DNA from: Asterella californica
Lineage: Eukaryota; Streptophyta; Marchantiopsida; Marchantiales; Aytoniaceae
NCBI GenBank assembly: GCA_036924285.1
Contig: JAYKYS010000009.1
Coordinates: 17,794,001 to 17,858,000, forward strand
Length of the DNA: 64,000 nt
Reading direction: 5' to 3'
A program made the translations under genes and the position numbers. Positions within the stretch are counted from its first letter, which is position 1. Each line of letters starts with the position of its first letter. Below the pieces are notes generated by a model. It saw only the letters and a program-made list of their open reading frames with translations, ran no database searches and was not told the origin of the DNA. Positions 21,453-33,387 of the stretch are shown here, in pieces.

Positions 21453-22880
21453 CGTGCCGAAGAAGCAGACAGGGAAGATCCGAGTGTGTCAGGACTTCCG
21501 GAAGCTGAACTTGGCCACGAAGAAGGATCACCATCCTTTACCATTCACCGACTATGTGTTAGACCAGGTAGCAGGACATGAGTTCTACAGCTTCCTGGAT
21601 GGGTATTCTGGGTACAACCAAGTTTCAATCAGAGAAGAAGACAAGTCGAAAACCACTTTCACTACTGATTGAGGCACGTATGCGTACAATCAAATGCCGT
21701 TTGGTTTATGCAACGCGTCCGCCACATTCCAGAGATTGATGATTACAATCTTCAAGGAGTATCTTCGCACTTTCATGGAGATTTTCTTGGATGACTTCTG
21801 TGTGTTTGGATCGAGAGAAGACCACTTGATATTCCTAAGGAAGTGTTTTCTGAAGTGTAGAGAACATCGTTTGGCTCTTCACCCTGAGAAGTGCTTCTTT
21901 GGTATGTCAAAGAATTTTGCTAGGGCATAGGATTTCTGGAAGAGGTATAGAAGTCGACTGTGCTAAGGTGGAGGTCATCATGAAACTTCACCCACCTGCT
22001 AACCTGACTCAGTTGAGAAGCTTCCTGGACAACATAGGATACTACAGGAGGTTTATCGACAGGTACGCAGAGGTGGCAGGAAGACTCACCAAGTTGCTGA
22101 AGAAGGACGAACCGTACATTTGGTCTTCTGAGCAGCAGGAAGCATTCGAGGAAATGAAGAGGCTTCTGTCGGAATCCCCTGTCCTAAGACCACCTAATTG
22201 GGAGAGAGCCTTCCACATTTATGTGGATGTTTCTGCTTTCGCCATAGGGGTGGTGTTGAGTAAGAAAGACGAGAAGAAGAAGGATTATCCAATCTACTAC
22301 GCGGGAAGACAGCTTAGTGATGCAGAGAAGAAGTACTCTACAACCGAAAGGGAGTGTCTTGGCATGATCTACTCCTGTAGAAAGTTTAGACACTATCTTC
22401 TTGCCAATCCGTTTGTCTTCTATGTGGATCATTTTTCTCTAAAACATCTTGTCAAGAAGGCAGATTTGTCGGGTAGGGTAGCTAGATCGATTTTACTGCT
22501 CCAGGAATTTACTTACACTGTTGAGTACAGGCCCGGAAGACAGCATGTTAATGCTGACTACCTATCCAGACTAGAGCCGGAACAACGAGAAAATGAAGTG
22601 GAAGACGAGTTCCCCGACGAGAAGCTATTTTCAGTTTTCACAGAGACACTTTCATCTGGGGGGCGTACCGCCTGCTTCCTAGAAGACGAGACTAGATCTT
22701 CTGATCCAGTCTTTGCGACTTCCACAGAAGAGTCGATCTTCAAGGACTTGAGGAAGTTCTTGGACGACCAACAGTATCCCGAAGGATTGGATGGGGAGCA
22801 GAAGGCTGTCTCCTTACAAAAGGCAGGCCCTTACGCCACCTTCCAGGGTATCCTGTTTAAGAAGGACATGACGAGAAGCT
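21453..22880 (+). pseudogene. RT and RNase H of element 2
   Basis: The RT resumes after the insertion: KIRVCQDFRKLNLATKKDHH, FLDGYSGYNQVSIREEDKSK, a TGA at 21670 in place of the Trp found in element 1, MPFGLCNASATFQRLM and the catalytic FLDDF near 21785. A one-base shift near 21915 is followed by a long open frame (21899-22882) with the thumb (GYYRRFIDRYAEVAGRLTKL) and a complete RNase H: Asp in YVDVSAFAIGVVLS, Glu in TERECLGMIYSCR, Asp in YVDHFSLKHLVKK and Asp in NADYLSRL. Pol stops at GILFKKDMTRS. The integrase is deleted, and the sequence jumps to the 3' end of the element. Confidence 0.9.
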
Positions 22881-22959
22881 GAGGAGATGCTTCGGACATG
22901 AACAGAAGTGCCGAAAACATTGATGTTTGCGGGGACGCAAACATGTGAGGGTGGGCGTA
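22881..22959 (+). promoter_or_regulatory. 3' tail of element 2 with foldback and polypurine tract
   Basis: A perfect 9-bp stem (atgtttgcg / cgcaaacat, 22923-22931 and 22936-22944, loop ggga) is followed by gtgagggtgggcg, a polypurine-like tract, and the LTR start TGTGGTGCCC at 22960. The whole integrase should lie between 22880 and this tail and is missing. Confidence 0.65.
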
Positions 22960-25222
22960 TGTGGTGCCCACAAATTACAGGATTCACGAATTTTTGAAAT
23001 TTTTAAGAATAGTAACTTGCTTGTATAACTGAAGAAGCGTTGTTACTTAAGGTTACGTCTTCCTTAGCAGGAATATGATCTTAAGGGTTGTTTGTAATAA
23101 TAAGTTGACTTCTTCGGAAGACGACCATCTTCGGAAGAGCGTCTTCTCAGGTGGTGTCTTCGGAAGACGGGAAGACGGCGGAAGACACCCATCTTCCGGA
23201 AGGCAGCGACCGCGAAGGCCTAACCATGAATTTCCAAGTAAAGGAGTGGGTGTACCTACTAGGTAACACCAAGGTGGTAGGTAGGTCGGGTAAGCCATCT
23301 AGCGTCGAAACCTCTAATTTGCGGAGAAGATGCGCAGGAAGCGCATTAGCGCATTCCAACTTCCCGCAGCAAGCACGCTTCTTGAGAAGATCGAATTCAG
23401 AGAGTGAGCTTCGAGTGAGGAGGCAGCGGGGTGAAATTGGGTGAGGACATGATCGATTCGAAGTTAGCAAGAAGGTGAAGTCGAATTGCTGAGCGCAGAA
23501 GAGTGTCGAGCTGAGAAGCGCTTCTTGAGAAACTCCCGGAAGGTCACATTGGAAGCAGTTGAGTGGAATCGGAGGTGGACGGCTTAATCAATTGAGGCGT
23601 AGATAGGAGCTGACGACGGAGGTAGCTCAGTGGGGTCGCATTGGAGCTGGGACCAGAGCTAGAAGCGCGCAGAAGGTCGAAGGCAACTCAGGAAGCAGAC
23701 AGAAGACTGTAGAGGTTCTTCTCATGTTCTTTCCCCTTCTCACTGCTTCTCGTCTTTGTTGGATATCCCACGCGCTTCCCCGGTTGTTTACAGGCAGCCT
23801 GATCGATTACTCCCCATCCTCATTTTTCCTATTGTGACATTGGGTGCGGAAGCGCTGCCCAATTTCTGTCATACATCTTCTTGATTCTTCCTGAGTTCAA
23901 TTCGAGCTTCCCTATCCATCGTCCTCAAAATGACGATCCCAGCTATCGATTTCTCTACCCTATTACTCCTCTACTCTCGAAACTTGGAACAGAAGACGCT
24001 TCGGAAGATTGGAACATCTTCGAAAGACTGTCTTCGGAAGTCGACTGTACACAATTCGTATCAAGAGTGGATTTGTGTTGCTTTTGTGTTAAGAGGGGCT
24101 TGGTACGAATCCTGAGTGGTGTGGTGAGTTCTTTTGTTATTTCGAGAAGTTGGAAGTCGCGAACTAGGCCTGTGCCTCCCGATCTTCCAAGCTTCTCAAC
24201 TCCACATCTTCCTAGAGAGACTAGAAGACTGAAAGGCTGGCAAAATGAGCGAGAAAACGTGAGGGTCCATTTCGGATCTCTTCTGTCCGACCCATAGCAG
24301 CCATTCCTTCTTCTTCTCAAACTTAGGAGAGAGTCGTGAGAAGACTTGCTGGCAGAATCTGGAGAGAATGGTCGAGGGTCATGTCTTCCTACCGAGCAGC
24401 AAGCTTCTTCTGAGTGCGTATGAGAGGTGAGAAGTCAGAAGAACAGAGTGCAATTGTCTTGAGTCTGTTGTGAGGATAGATTACGCGTAGGAAGACGAAG
24501 ACATGTGAGACCAGTGAAGGGAAGCCTGACTTCGGGAGGTCTTCCGAGAAAGACATTGAATCGGAAACTGTCCCGGGAGTCTTCCCAGAGGTCACTCTCA
24601 CCGCAGGAGCCCGCAACCATCTTCCGAACCTGTTATGCACTTTAGGTTTCGCGAATCTTGTATCTTCTGATATGAAGTAGGATGTAATGCAAGGTGGGTT
24701 GTCTTCTTGGTAATCCATGAGAGGCCTTGCTTAGTTAGGATTGATTAGATACAGCTCGGAAGACGAGAGCTATCTAGGAAGTACTGTTAGAATCCCGGAA
24801 GACGGAGTATCTGTCTTCTGGAAGACTAGTTTCGTCTTCTAAGAAGTAGAAGCTAGACTGTGGACACTTGGGAAGGACTGAGCCTTCAGCTCATAGTAGG
24901 TGCTTGTGGCTTAGTGCAACATATCTTCCAGTATGTCGATGCATCCTCGAGGGTTGGTGTTACCAGCAGCGGAGTTGGAACCTAGCAGACCAGGGACTTC
25001 TGGAGATTGTGTGGACATCGTTATCACCTCGCAACCGTGTACCTGCGAAGGCAGCAGTAGCTCGAGGAAGACCATCTTCCTAGACTGAAGATTGGTGACG
25101 CAGGACTTTTCACAGATCAGAATCCGAGGACCGAGGGTATTGGTTTGAGAAGAAGATTTTTGCCCAGGATCGTGGGTGCGTGGCATGTGCCTGAGAGCAC
25201 CACTTGTCTTTTTGTGGAAGAC

Positions 25223-26249
25223 ATGCAGGGTAGGAATAAGTGGAAGATCGAATCTTACCGGGAGCTGAAGAAGCGACTTCTGGCGAAGCTATTTTTGCAT
25301 CTCTTTCCCAAGAGGAAAGCGCAGAAGACGAGGTACCTGGGAGATCATGACGTGGAGTTCCTGAAAGCAGTGTGGGATAAAAGAGTGCCCATCTATTGGG
25401 GCGCATACGTCCACAACTATGTACAGACGGAGCTAGCGTACGTGGGTATCCCGGCGGGAGGACACTTGACACCTTTTCTCTGCTACCTGTACTTAGCCAT
25501 GGGGAATCTTAGGGGAGATCAGCTGGCGGAGTATGGGCCAACAGGACAACAGGAGGTGAAGGAGGAGACCTCGGAAGACGATGACCGAGAAGCAGCCGCA
25601 ACTCTCTCTCCCACTCTGATGCCACAGCTGAGTCCCGGCTCTCACCAGAAGACGCTTCTGGTGAGGGAAGACGAGTCTAGTGGGTCGGAAGACGCCACGC
25701 CACCGAGGAAGATGGGTCCTAAAAGTGTACCTAGGAAGCTCACCTCCCTCATTCATTCAAGATTGGAGTTCGACTCGGAAGAAGAACTGCTGAGTACCCG
25801 ATCGGAGCAGAAGACCACTTCTGCAACACCTGGGAGTCTTCCGAAGACTCCAGAAAACAAGAAAAGAAGGGATACTCCTATTGCGATGCGGGGAAGCGCA
25901 GTGAAGAGAACCGCTCCTGCCATGAGAGATCTTCCACCCCGGAAGATGAGAAGAGTAGCTTCTTCTCGTGCGCAGAAGATGAAGGCCATTGTGGTGGAAG
26001 AGATTTCCTTGCTTCTGGAAGACAAGGTCGACACCTCAGAGCGAGTGGTGGAGATGAACTTGTCTTCCGTAGGAAGAAGACTGGAAGAGTTCAGCGCCTT
26101 CTTCCACACAGAGATCCAGCCAGCTATGGAGTTGCTGGAGAAGAGAGCGAAGGCTCAGGAGAGGCCCTTGCAACCTGGATTCGGTCTGCGCATCTTGCTG
26201 CGACAGGAAGCAGACCAGAAGAAGACGGAGTCGCTGGAAGCTAATCTCC
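25223..26249 (+). pseudogene. LTR-encoded protein of family B, N-terminal part
   Basis: The ATG at 25223 is preferred because a similar ATG context occurs at 2887; the frame is open from 25145. The product begins QGRNKWKIESYRELKKRL, then a globular part (RYLGDHDVEFLKAVW, PIYWGAYVHNYVQTELAYVG, FLCYLYLAMGNLRGDQL). An acidic Ser/Glu stretch, Lys/Arg-rich segments (RGSAVKRTAPAMRDLPPRKM) and a helical block (AMELLEKRAKAQERP) follow. The frame is cut at about 26249 by a family-A fragment. The block YW...H..VQ is shared with the family-C LTR protein, so the two are distant relatives. The protein might act as a nucleic-acid or chromatin binding accessory factor. That is conjecture. Confidence 0.65.
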
Positions 26250-26676
26250 GAGGAGGATCTTGCAGAGGCGCAAGAGAAGCTGAAGGTGGCTCGAGTCAGA
26301 AACAAAGAGCGTTTCGACAAGACTCACCGACTACGACCGAAGTCAATACGTGTTGGTGATTGGGTTCTGGTGTATGATAGCACGCTGGAGAATCAGCATT
26401 CTACACTTCGTAAGTTCTCGCGAAGATGGTTCGGGCCTTATGTTGTGTTAGATGTGTATGAGAATGCCACTTAGTTTACGAGAGCTAGATGGTACTCCTT
26501 TGAAACTATCTGTGGCCGGCAAACGAGTGAAGTTGTTCAAACAACGTGGAGGATCAGTAGATTTGTTCAATTTTCTGGAGTCTGAGCAGAGGATGCCAAG
26601 AGATGAAGACGCCCCAGCAACTGAAGAGGCTAAGGCGGAGGAGAGTGACAATGAAGAAGAACAAACAGAAGACTGA
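26250..26676 (+). pseudogene. Integrase C-terminus of a family-A Ty3/gypsy element
   Basis: The frame EDLAEAQEKLKVARVRNK, RFDKTHRLRPKSIRVGDWVL, RWFGPYVVLDVYENAT is the C-terminal, GPY/F-bearing end of a Ty3/gypsy integrase. A stop and shift at about 26471 move it into the frame of LRELDGTPLKLSVAGKRVKL, ending in an acidic tail at a TGA at 26674. Everything 5' of this is missing. It is followed by a polypurine tract and a complete LTR, so it is the 3' end of an element inserted into, or recombined with, the family-B LTR ORF. Confidence 0.8.
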
Positions 26677-26705
26677 AGAGGTTGGCACATGCCGGAGGAT
26701 GTGCA

Positions 26706-26722
26706 GGTTTGGAGGGGGTGGA
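26706..26722 (+). promoter_or_regulatory. Polypurine tract of the family-A element
   Basis: The run ggtttggagggggtgga directly precedes the LTR start TGTCGTG at 26723, as expected for the plus-strand primer of an LTR retroelement. Confidence 0.75.
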
Positions 26723-28043
26723 TGTCGTGATGTGAATCATTTTACATTGTAAATAATTCACCTCTCTGTTAAGCGTTAGTCTCTTTGAGTGAAGTTCGGA
26801 CCTCAGAGAAGTCGACACTGGAGGATGTTATATATATTTTGAGTCTTAGTAGGTTGATTACCACGTAGATTGAGTTAAGCTCATGGGTTGTAATTACATG
26901 TCGCCCATGCATGCTTCCTAGCGAGGTTAGGTTATCTTTCGGGATTACGTGTCACTTTACATGTCTTCGCATGTAGTTTAGGGGTTACGCTGGCACTTTA
27001 GGGGCTTGACGTGGTAGCCTATGTATAAAATTAAGTCACCACGTGGTTTGGGACACAAATGGACAGGGGAGTGAAGCTATGAACTCCCATTGGTCCAATT
27101 TTGTCTTTGTGTACTGCTAAACTTAGTAGTAGAGGTCTTAAGAGGAGTTCGAGCATTTGGTGAGGAGACATCGAAATCTGAGAGCACAAGGAGATAGGGT
27201 TTGTCGTGCCAAGCACTGTCAGCGAAATTTTTGATCGATTTGGAGCAATAAAGAAGGAGTTATGGCTGATTGAAATTCGATTTGTGTCAGAATTGTAGCA
27301 CTTCTGTTGATTTTGGGGTTTTCGGTGTCAATCGCAGTATATTTGAGAAAATCGCTTCAAACCTTCACGGTCACGTTCACTGTCAGTAGGGCTACGACTG
27401 TCTCCAAATTTTCATGTCAATTGAGTCTGTGAGTAATTCAGGGCGACCACTGAAGCATAGGGGGTCCGAAAAGCTCTCAATCTAGAGCATCAACTTTAGA
27501 GAGCGAGATTTGGAGTTCTGTGTACAATCAGGAGGCCACAAGAGTGTTCAGCAAGCTGTGTAATGCAAATCCTGTAAGAATCTTTGAAAGTGATCGAGCC
27601 AATTCTCTGTTCTAGGTCGAAATAGCTGTCTGGGTACCAGAAATTGCCGTAATTTCTCTGCTCGGAACATTTCTGCCCATATCTCGACACTCTGATTTGA
27701 TCTCAAGCTGAAACTTCGTGTGTATGGTCAGTAGGGCCTCACTTACATGTAGGAGGAGTTCTGAAGTCTGAACCATCGTATGTTTCTGATTCTGGACTGT
27801 TAAAGTTCGTTGTCTGACCTTATTATTGCTAGTCTGACCTGATTTTTACTTCCTGAACATACTGGAGGGTCCATTCGACCTGAGTGAGTGTTTATACTGT
27901 TCCCTTTTGATCTGAAGCCTATCTCTGTAGTAAGCAACCTTAGCCTGAAGCCCAACGCTTCCCTGAGTAGACTGAACGCAACCTTCAAGATCATATCACA
28001 GCCAAAAGGTTCCGTCCTTTCCAGGAAAACTCTCAACACGACA
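26723..28043 (+). repeat. Family-A LTR, complete (1321 bp)
   Basis: The termini are TGTCGTG and CACGACA, a perfect 7-bp inverted pair. The whole LTR is repeated in inverse orientation at 1-1327. It follows the polypurine tract of a truncated family-A pol and so is a 3' LTR. After it, family-B ORF sequence resumes at 28044. The five bases on either side (gtgga and gcaag) are not a duplication. Confidence 0.88.
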
Positions 28044-28788
28044 GCAAGTTGCAGTTGAGAAGACGCAGCGGGAAGCAGCGGAGGCTCGTGCACATGAGAT
28101 GCTAGCACAGTCGGTGGAAGCGCTTCGGAAGAAGTTCAACTTCACCGCGGGTAGGAAGTTTCTTATCTTGGCTAGAGGATGGGACAGCGAGTCCAAGGCA
28201 ATGTTGGTGGAATGCCGGGAGAGCATGTTCAAGTACTTGGATCGGCAGGTAGAGGAAGTGAAGACACTTTATTGTCTTCCCTCGCTTCCGACACCTGCAA
28301 CTGTATCTTCTCAAGCTCCAGCACCATCGACTGGATCCGGAATGGAGAAGGAGGAGTTCGACCTCGCTGTGCACTTGGTAGTGACAGCGCTGGAAGCCGA
28401 AAAGACTCCGGAAGACGCCCCGGAAGACAAGATGTCTTCTGGAAGACAGGAAGAAGAGCCGTCTTCCCAGGTATTCCACGTGGAGGAAGCAACTTCCCCG
28501 GACCCCTATGAGGTCACCATGGTCCCTAGTACCGAGCTGATGCTCCAGAAGAATGAAGAGGCACCAGTCGACTCTGCTCCCCAGAAGACGCTTCCGTCTT
28601 CCGAAGTAGAAGCCGAAGCCGAAGGAGACGCAGCCGCAGCGACAACAGGGCCAGCGAAGAGCGATGAGGAAGGAGCCACCTCAGTGACACCCGAGGTAAC
28701 TGCAGGGCTTCCTAGCTTATCAGAAACCGCGTTAGGAACTCCGATAGGAGCAGATCAGGTAGAGGTTGCCTCCGAGCAATCAGATTAG
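28044..28788 (+). pseudogene. LTR-encoded protein of family B, C-terminal part
   Basis: This is the continuation of the frame cut at 26249. It has a helical segment (EALRKKFNFTAGRKFLILAR, MLVECRESMFKYLDRQVEEV), a Pro/Ser linker and an acidic Ala-rich end (PSSEVEAEAEGDAAAAT) finishing at a TAG at 28786. The last 100 codons match 12177-12509 almost exactly. The part 28044-28470 has no counterpart in the copy at 10895, which is therefore internally deleted. Confidence 0.65.
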
Positions 28789-30393
28789 ATAGTAACCGAA
28801 GTGACAACTCCAAATTTAGTAAGATCGAACATGCTATCTTAAGGATGGCAGTTTTTCAGTGTAAAATTAGTTAAGATACCATGTGACAACATAGGTAGCG
28901 TAGGAGCAACAAGGTGGATGGCTAATTAGGAAGAAGAACCGCTTGCATGTGGGGTGGCAACCTCCTGTCAGTGCCTCTCTCTCCCTGGTGATCGCCTCCT
29001 CTGTGTTCTCATGGCAGTGACATAAGTAGGATCGAAGAGTAGGGAATAGAGTTCTGTAGCTACTGCACACACACATCGATTTTATGGTGCAGGCAGACTA
29101 GACACATTAGAGGGGAGACACATGATAGACAGTTCTTCGCACACTACACCCGTTGTTGAAAACATACGAATAGTTTGGGAATACACAGGAGGGGTCTGCA
29201 TGCTCGTACTAGCAGTGGTTCGAAGATGTAGATAGAGATAGTGGACAGTTTAGGAAAGGGAACGGCATCCTCGTGCAATCCTGTTAACTAGACTGGTGTG
29301 TCGAGGAGCAGGCGCAGGAAGTAGATGGAGTGAGCTTCCCAATGTCATTGTGACTTCTTCTCAGGGAATGGATTGTTGATTTGAGTGCAGAAGCTTTGTT
29401 CATGTCTTCTGGGTGGTTGGTTTCCTTGAATTCGCTCCCAATTGTGCATGAGAAGTGTTCTTCTTGAGTGGCGGTGACTGTCAGCAGTTGTGGAAGTGTA
29501 GTTTGGCTCGTCCAGTAGAGCACTTAAGATCTACGTACGGACGGTCTTATGGGTAAGAGATCCCAGAAGACAGAGTAGTCGGAGCAGCGAAGAGAAGAAG
29601 AAAGAAGCCTTCTTCCCGCAATAGAAGACGACATCCTCGAGTAGAAGACGGTGCAACAGTACTCACGTTTGCTGTCTTCCTCCCCAAACTATTACAAGCA
29701 GGGATGGCTTGTTAGTCAGGATCCGGACTAGAAGCCTGTCGGAATCTTAATTTCCTCTTTCATCTTCTTTTCTCTTGTTTGGATTTTCTCTTCTTCCCCA
29801 TCTTTTCTCATCTTTTCCATCTTCTTACCTTCTTCTAGTGAGCTTCCGAGACTTCTATTGAGCTTCCGTGAAGGTGAATGTCGTTGTAGTGCTGCAGGAA
29901 GACTATTTCCGTAGACAGAAGCCTGGGAAGGCTACGGGGGACATACACCATGTGATTAATCTAACCCGTTGTAATGTGAGTGGAAGAGCAAGGTGTAATG
30001 GCCGTTGCTAGTCGACTTCTGTGGAGCAGGGCAATCTTCTGGAGGTGTGAGAAGACGAGCTGAATCCCCAGAAGACGAGAATCGCTTCGAGAAGACAGTA
30101 TCGAGAAGACCGGAAGAAGTGACTTGGAAGCAGGAAGATCGTCTTCCCGAGCTTCTTTGTGAATAGTTGTGTGATATTTTTAGTTAGTAGTTGTTTGTTT
30201 AGTTCTAGAGCACCTTTTGGAGTGTCTGGAAGACGCGTGGTTTTGTGAGAAGACGGGATTCCTAGGCAAAACCCGTGTGTTTGTGTGTTTGTACAGATCT
30301 TAGAACTTAGAGCAGCGTTACTTGTGCAAATCCTCTGTGGGAACGATATCTTGTATACTAAATGGGCAAAAGGAGTAATCCTGCATCACTACA
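28789..30393 (+). repeat. Non-coding 3' part of the family-B LTR
   Basis: Apart from a few short indels, this part matches 12510-14118 nearly base for base. It would contain promoter, R and U5 elements. The sequence is rich in pyrimidine runs near 29750-29830. No specific TATA box or poly(A) signal could be assigned with confidence. Confidence 0.7.
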
Positions 30394-31681
30394 ACTAACT
30401 ATGTGCTAGACACGAATTCTACAGCTTTCTGGACGAGTATTCTGGGTACAACCAAGTTTCAATCAGAGAAGAAGACAAGTCGAAGATCACTTTTATTACT
30501 GATTGAGGAACTTATGCATACAATCAGATGCCGTTTGGTTTATGCAACACTCCTGTCACATTCCAAAGACTGATGATTACGATCTTTAAGGAGTATCTTC
30601 GTACTTTCATGGAGATCTTCCTAGATGATTTTTGTGTGTTTGGATCGAAGGTAGATCATCTGATATTTTTGAAGAAGTATTTTTTGAAGTGTAGAGAGCA
30701 TCATTTGGCTCTGTACCTTGAGAAGTGCTTCTTCGGAATGTCAGAAGGGATTTTGTTAGGACATAGGATTTCTGGAAGAGACGTCGAAGTCAATTGTGTT
30801 AAGATGGAAGTTATCATGAAACTTCACCTACCTGCTAACCTGACTCAGTTGAGAAGCTTCTTGGCAACGTAGGGTACTACATAAGGTTTGTCGACAGATA
30901 TGCAGGAGTGGTAGGAAGACTTACCAAGGTACTGAAGAAGGACGAACCTTGCATTTGGTCTTTTGAGCAGCAAGAAGCCTTCGAGGAATGAAGGAGCTTT
31001 TGTTAGAATCCCTTGTCTTGAGATCACCTGGTTGGGAAAAAATCTTCCACATTTATGTGGATGTTTTTGCGTTTGTCATAGGGGTGGTACTGAGCTATAA
31101 AGATGAGCAGAAAAAAGATTATCCCATTTATTACGCGGGAAGACAACTCAGTGATGCGGAGAAGAAGTACCCGACAACTACAAGAGAGTGTCTTGGCATG
31201 ATTTACTCCTGTAGGAAGTTCAAGCACTATCTTCTAGCTACTTCATTTGTCTTCTATGTGGATCATTTTTCTTTGAAGCACTTAGGTAAAAAAGCAGATT
31301 TGTCTGGTAGGATTGCTAAGTGGATTCTCCTACTTCAGGAATTCACTTAACTGTGGAATACAGGCCTGGAAGATAACCTGTCAATACTGACTACTTATTC
31401 CGATTTGAGACAGAGAGTCGAGAAGACGAAGTGGAAGATGAGTTCCCTGATGAGAAGATGTTCCAAGTTTCTACAGAGACGTCACAATCTGAGGAGGGCC
31501 CACCGCTCACTCTTCAGAAGCCGAGAGGAGGTCTTCTGACCATGTCTACGCGACTTCCACGAAGAATCTATCTTCAAGGACTTGAGAAAGTTCTTGGAAG
31601 ACCAACAGTACCCCGAGTGATTGGATGTCGAGCAGAAGACTGTCTTCTTACACAAAGCAGGCCCTTATGCCATCTTCCATT
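30394..31681 (+). pseudogene. RT and RNase H of element 3, 5'-deleted
   Basis: Directly after the LTR end, RT sequence begins in mid-domain (counterpart of 21548 in element 2). Recognisable blocks are MPFGLCNTPVTFQRLM (30528), FLDDFCVFGSK, the thumb part (LTQLRSFL), and RNase H (YVDVFAFVIGVVLS, TTRECLGMIYSCRKFKHYLL, YVDHFSLKHLGKK). The TGA at 30504 occurs at the same Trp codon as the TGA of element 2 (21670). Homology ends at 31681, within the linker after RNase H. The gag, protease and integrase are missing. Confidence 0.85.
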
Positions 31682-33387
31682 AAAAAGTTATAATCTTTGG
31701 AACCATGCATATTACACACATCTTTCACATTATATTGGTTCCTTTTCTTTTGGTTTTACTTTCAAATGTGCTGGTCTCCACCATGCTCTGATGGTCTTTC
31801 AAGAAGACGGCTCAACCTAGTGATGTTGAGGATTTTGGAGCTTGTAGATAGTGTAGACTGCAAAATAACTTACTAGATGGATAATTGAGTTATTAGAGGA
31901 TGAGAATGACTTTAGTCGTAACTATGTCCTCGCATGAGTAGTTGCGTAAGCCCTTTTTGTAATGTGAGTTTGGATACATGTTTGAAATATATTTATGCTC
32001 ATTTGTGAAAAGATGAAGTTAAACACACACAAAAAGAGAATATCTTTAGGTTATTACTATTGAGTTCAATATCCAGATGTTTTCATGTAGTAATAAGACT
32101 TGCATCATTGTATTGTTGTGGTGTGACTTGAGAGAGAATTGTGTTGACAAGACAAAAGATTTTGAGAGTACGAACTCATATCTCATACCATCTGGAAACT
32201 TATAATGATATCTAACTATTTTCTTTAACGGATGCATGAAAAGTATAGGACTTGTGTATTGTCACGTTAACACTTGTGTGAACACGAGCAATCATCTTTT
32301 GTGAATTATAGGTCACCATAAGATGCAACTCTTCAGTACTTCAAGCAAGTCATGCATTGTTCATTTATAAACATTGAATTGTTGAAGTATTTAGAAATAT
32401 TGGATTGTATAAGAAACGTTGTATGCAGAAGCTGATTGTCATGATCATGTTACTAGACGTCAAGTTACTTATCAAATTCCATAATTTTATCTCGAGTTAA
32501 TATTTAAAATATTACAATCGATCTTCAATCCTATAGAGATCAAGAATTACAATCAAGAGTTACACGGTTCCAACATCATGAGAGACAAGAGAGTTGCAGT
32601 GTGTTTTCATCCATTACTCTTTGTGTTTTAGCGTTACACTAATAATACATGTATTATTGAATTGTTTGTATCTGTTTGTTTCTGTTTGGACTGCCTCATA
32701 CATGCTATATATTCATAAACATGTTTAGTAGTTCTCCGTCAGAAGTCTGTACGTCCGTTAGTAAGGTAGTTCGCAAATTTCTGCTCTCTCTTGATTGGAA
32801 ATGATTTTTATTCTTATAGGAAAATATTTGGAGTCAAAGTGAACATTGTAAAATAAGTTCTTTCACAAGAGTTGTGTGTAGTAATTATTATGCTTATGAC
32901 ATGTACAACCAATTGTGGAAACAAGACTTGGTAAAAACAAGTTATACAAAAACTGCAAGCTTGTTGTTTTGTTCATTTATCATGTTGAGATCTGTTTAAA
33001 TGTGGATGTAATGGAAATATGTCATCTCAAGCATTCAAACAAAAAAATTAAATGGTTTATATAACATTTTTAATGTCCATATGTTTATTCATGTGTCTCG
33101 TATGATACCTTTTCTTTTACTAATAGTGGATAAGAAGCAAACAACCGTTGCCATGATAGAATATTTATCGTTCATGGACTTATATGTGGAACGATTGCTA
33201 TCGATATGTTTAGATAAGTGAACTCGAGTTAATTGAGAGGTCTTCTAAATCTATATTTTATTTTTCTTAACCACTATATCATCGAGTCATACTCCTAGAT
33301 AGGAAAATTTATCACTCATGGACTTAAATGTGGAATCAGTGGTATCAATCTGTTCAAACAAGACAAGAATATCATTGAATGTACTTT
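31682..33387. other. AT-rich non-coding stretch
   Basis: No coding frame longer than about 65 codons, RNA gene or clear repeat was found. Base composition drops abruptly in GC at 31682, where retroelement 3 ends, and rises again at 33388, where the next element begins. Confidence 0.6.

Larger units (their letters stand above)
22960..30393 (+). repeat. Long family-B LTR between elements 2 and 3, interrupted
   Basis: The start TGTGGTGCCCACA follows the polypurine tract and the end CACTACA matches 14118. Without the foreign piece 26250-28043 it is about 5.6 kb, among the longest LTRs of plant retroelements. The first 2.2 kb is non-coding. Then comes an ORF (25223-26249, continued 28044-28788) and a 1.6 kb non-coding end (28789-30393) that is nearly identical to 12510-14118. 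The primer site expected after the end is absent because element 3 is deleted from there to the middle of RT. Confidence 0.78.

Noticed and set aside
26723..28043. Solo LTR with target duplication
   Set aside because: The flanks gtgga and gcaag differ, and integrase sequence with a polypurine tract precedes it.
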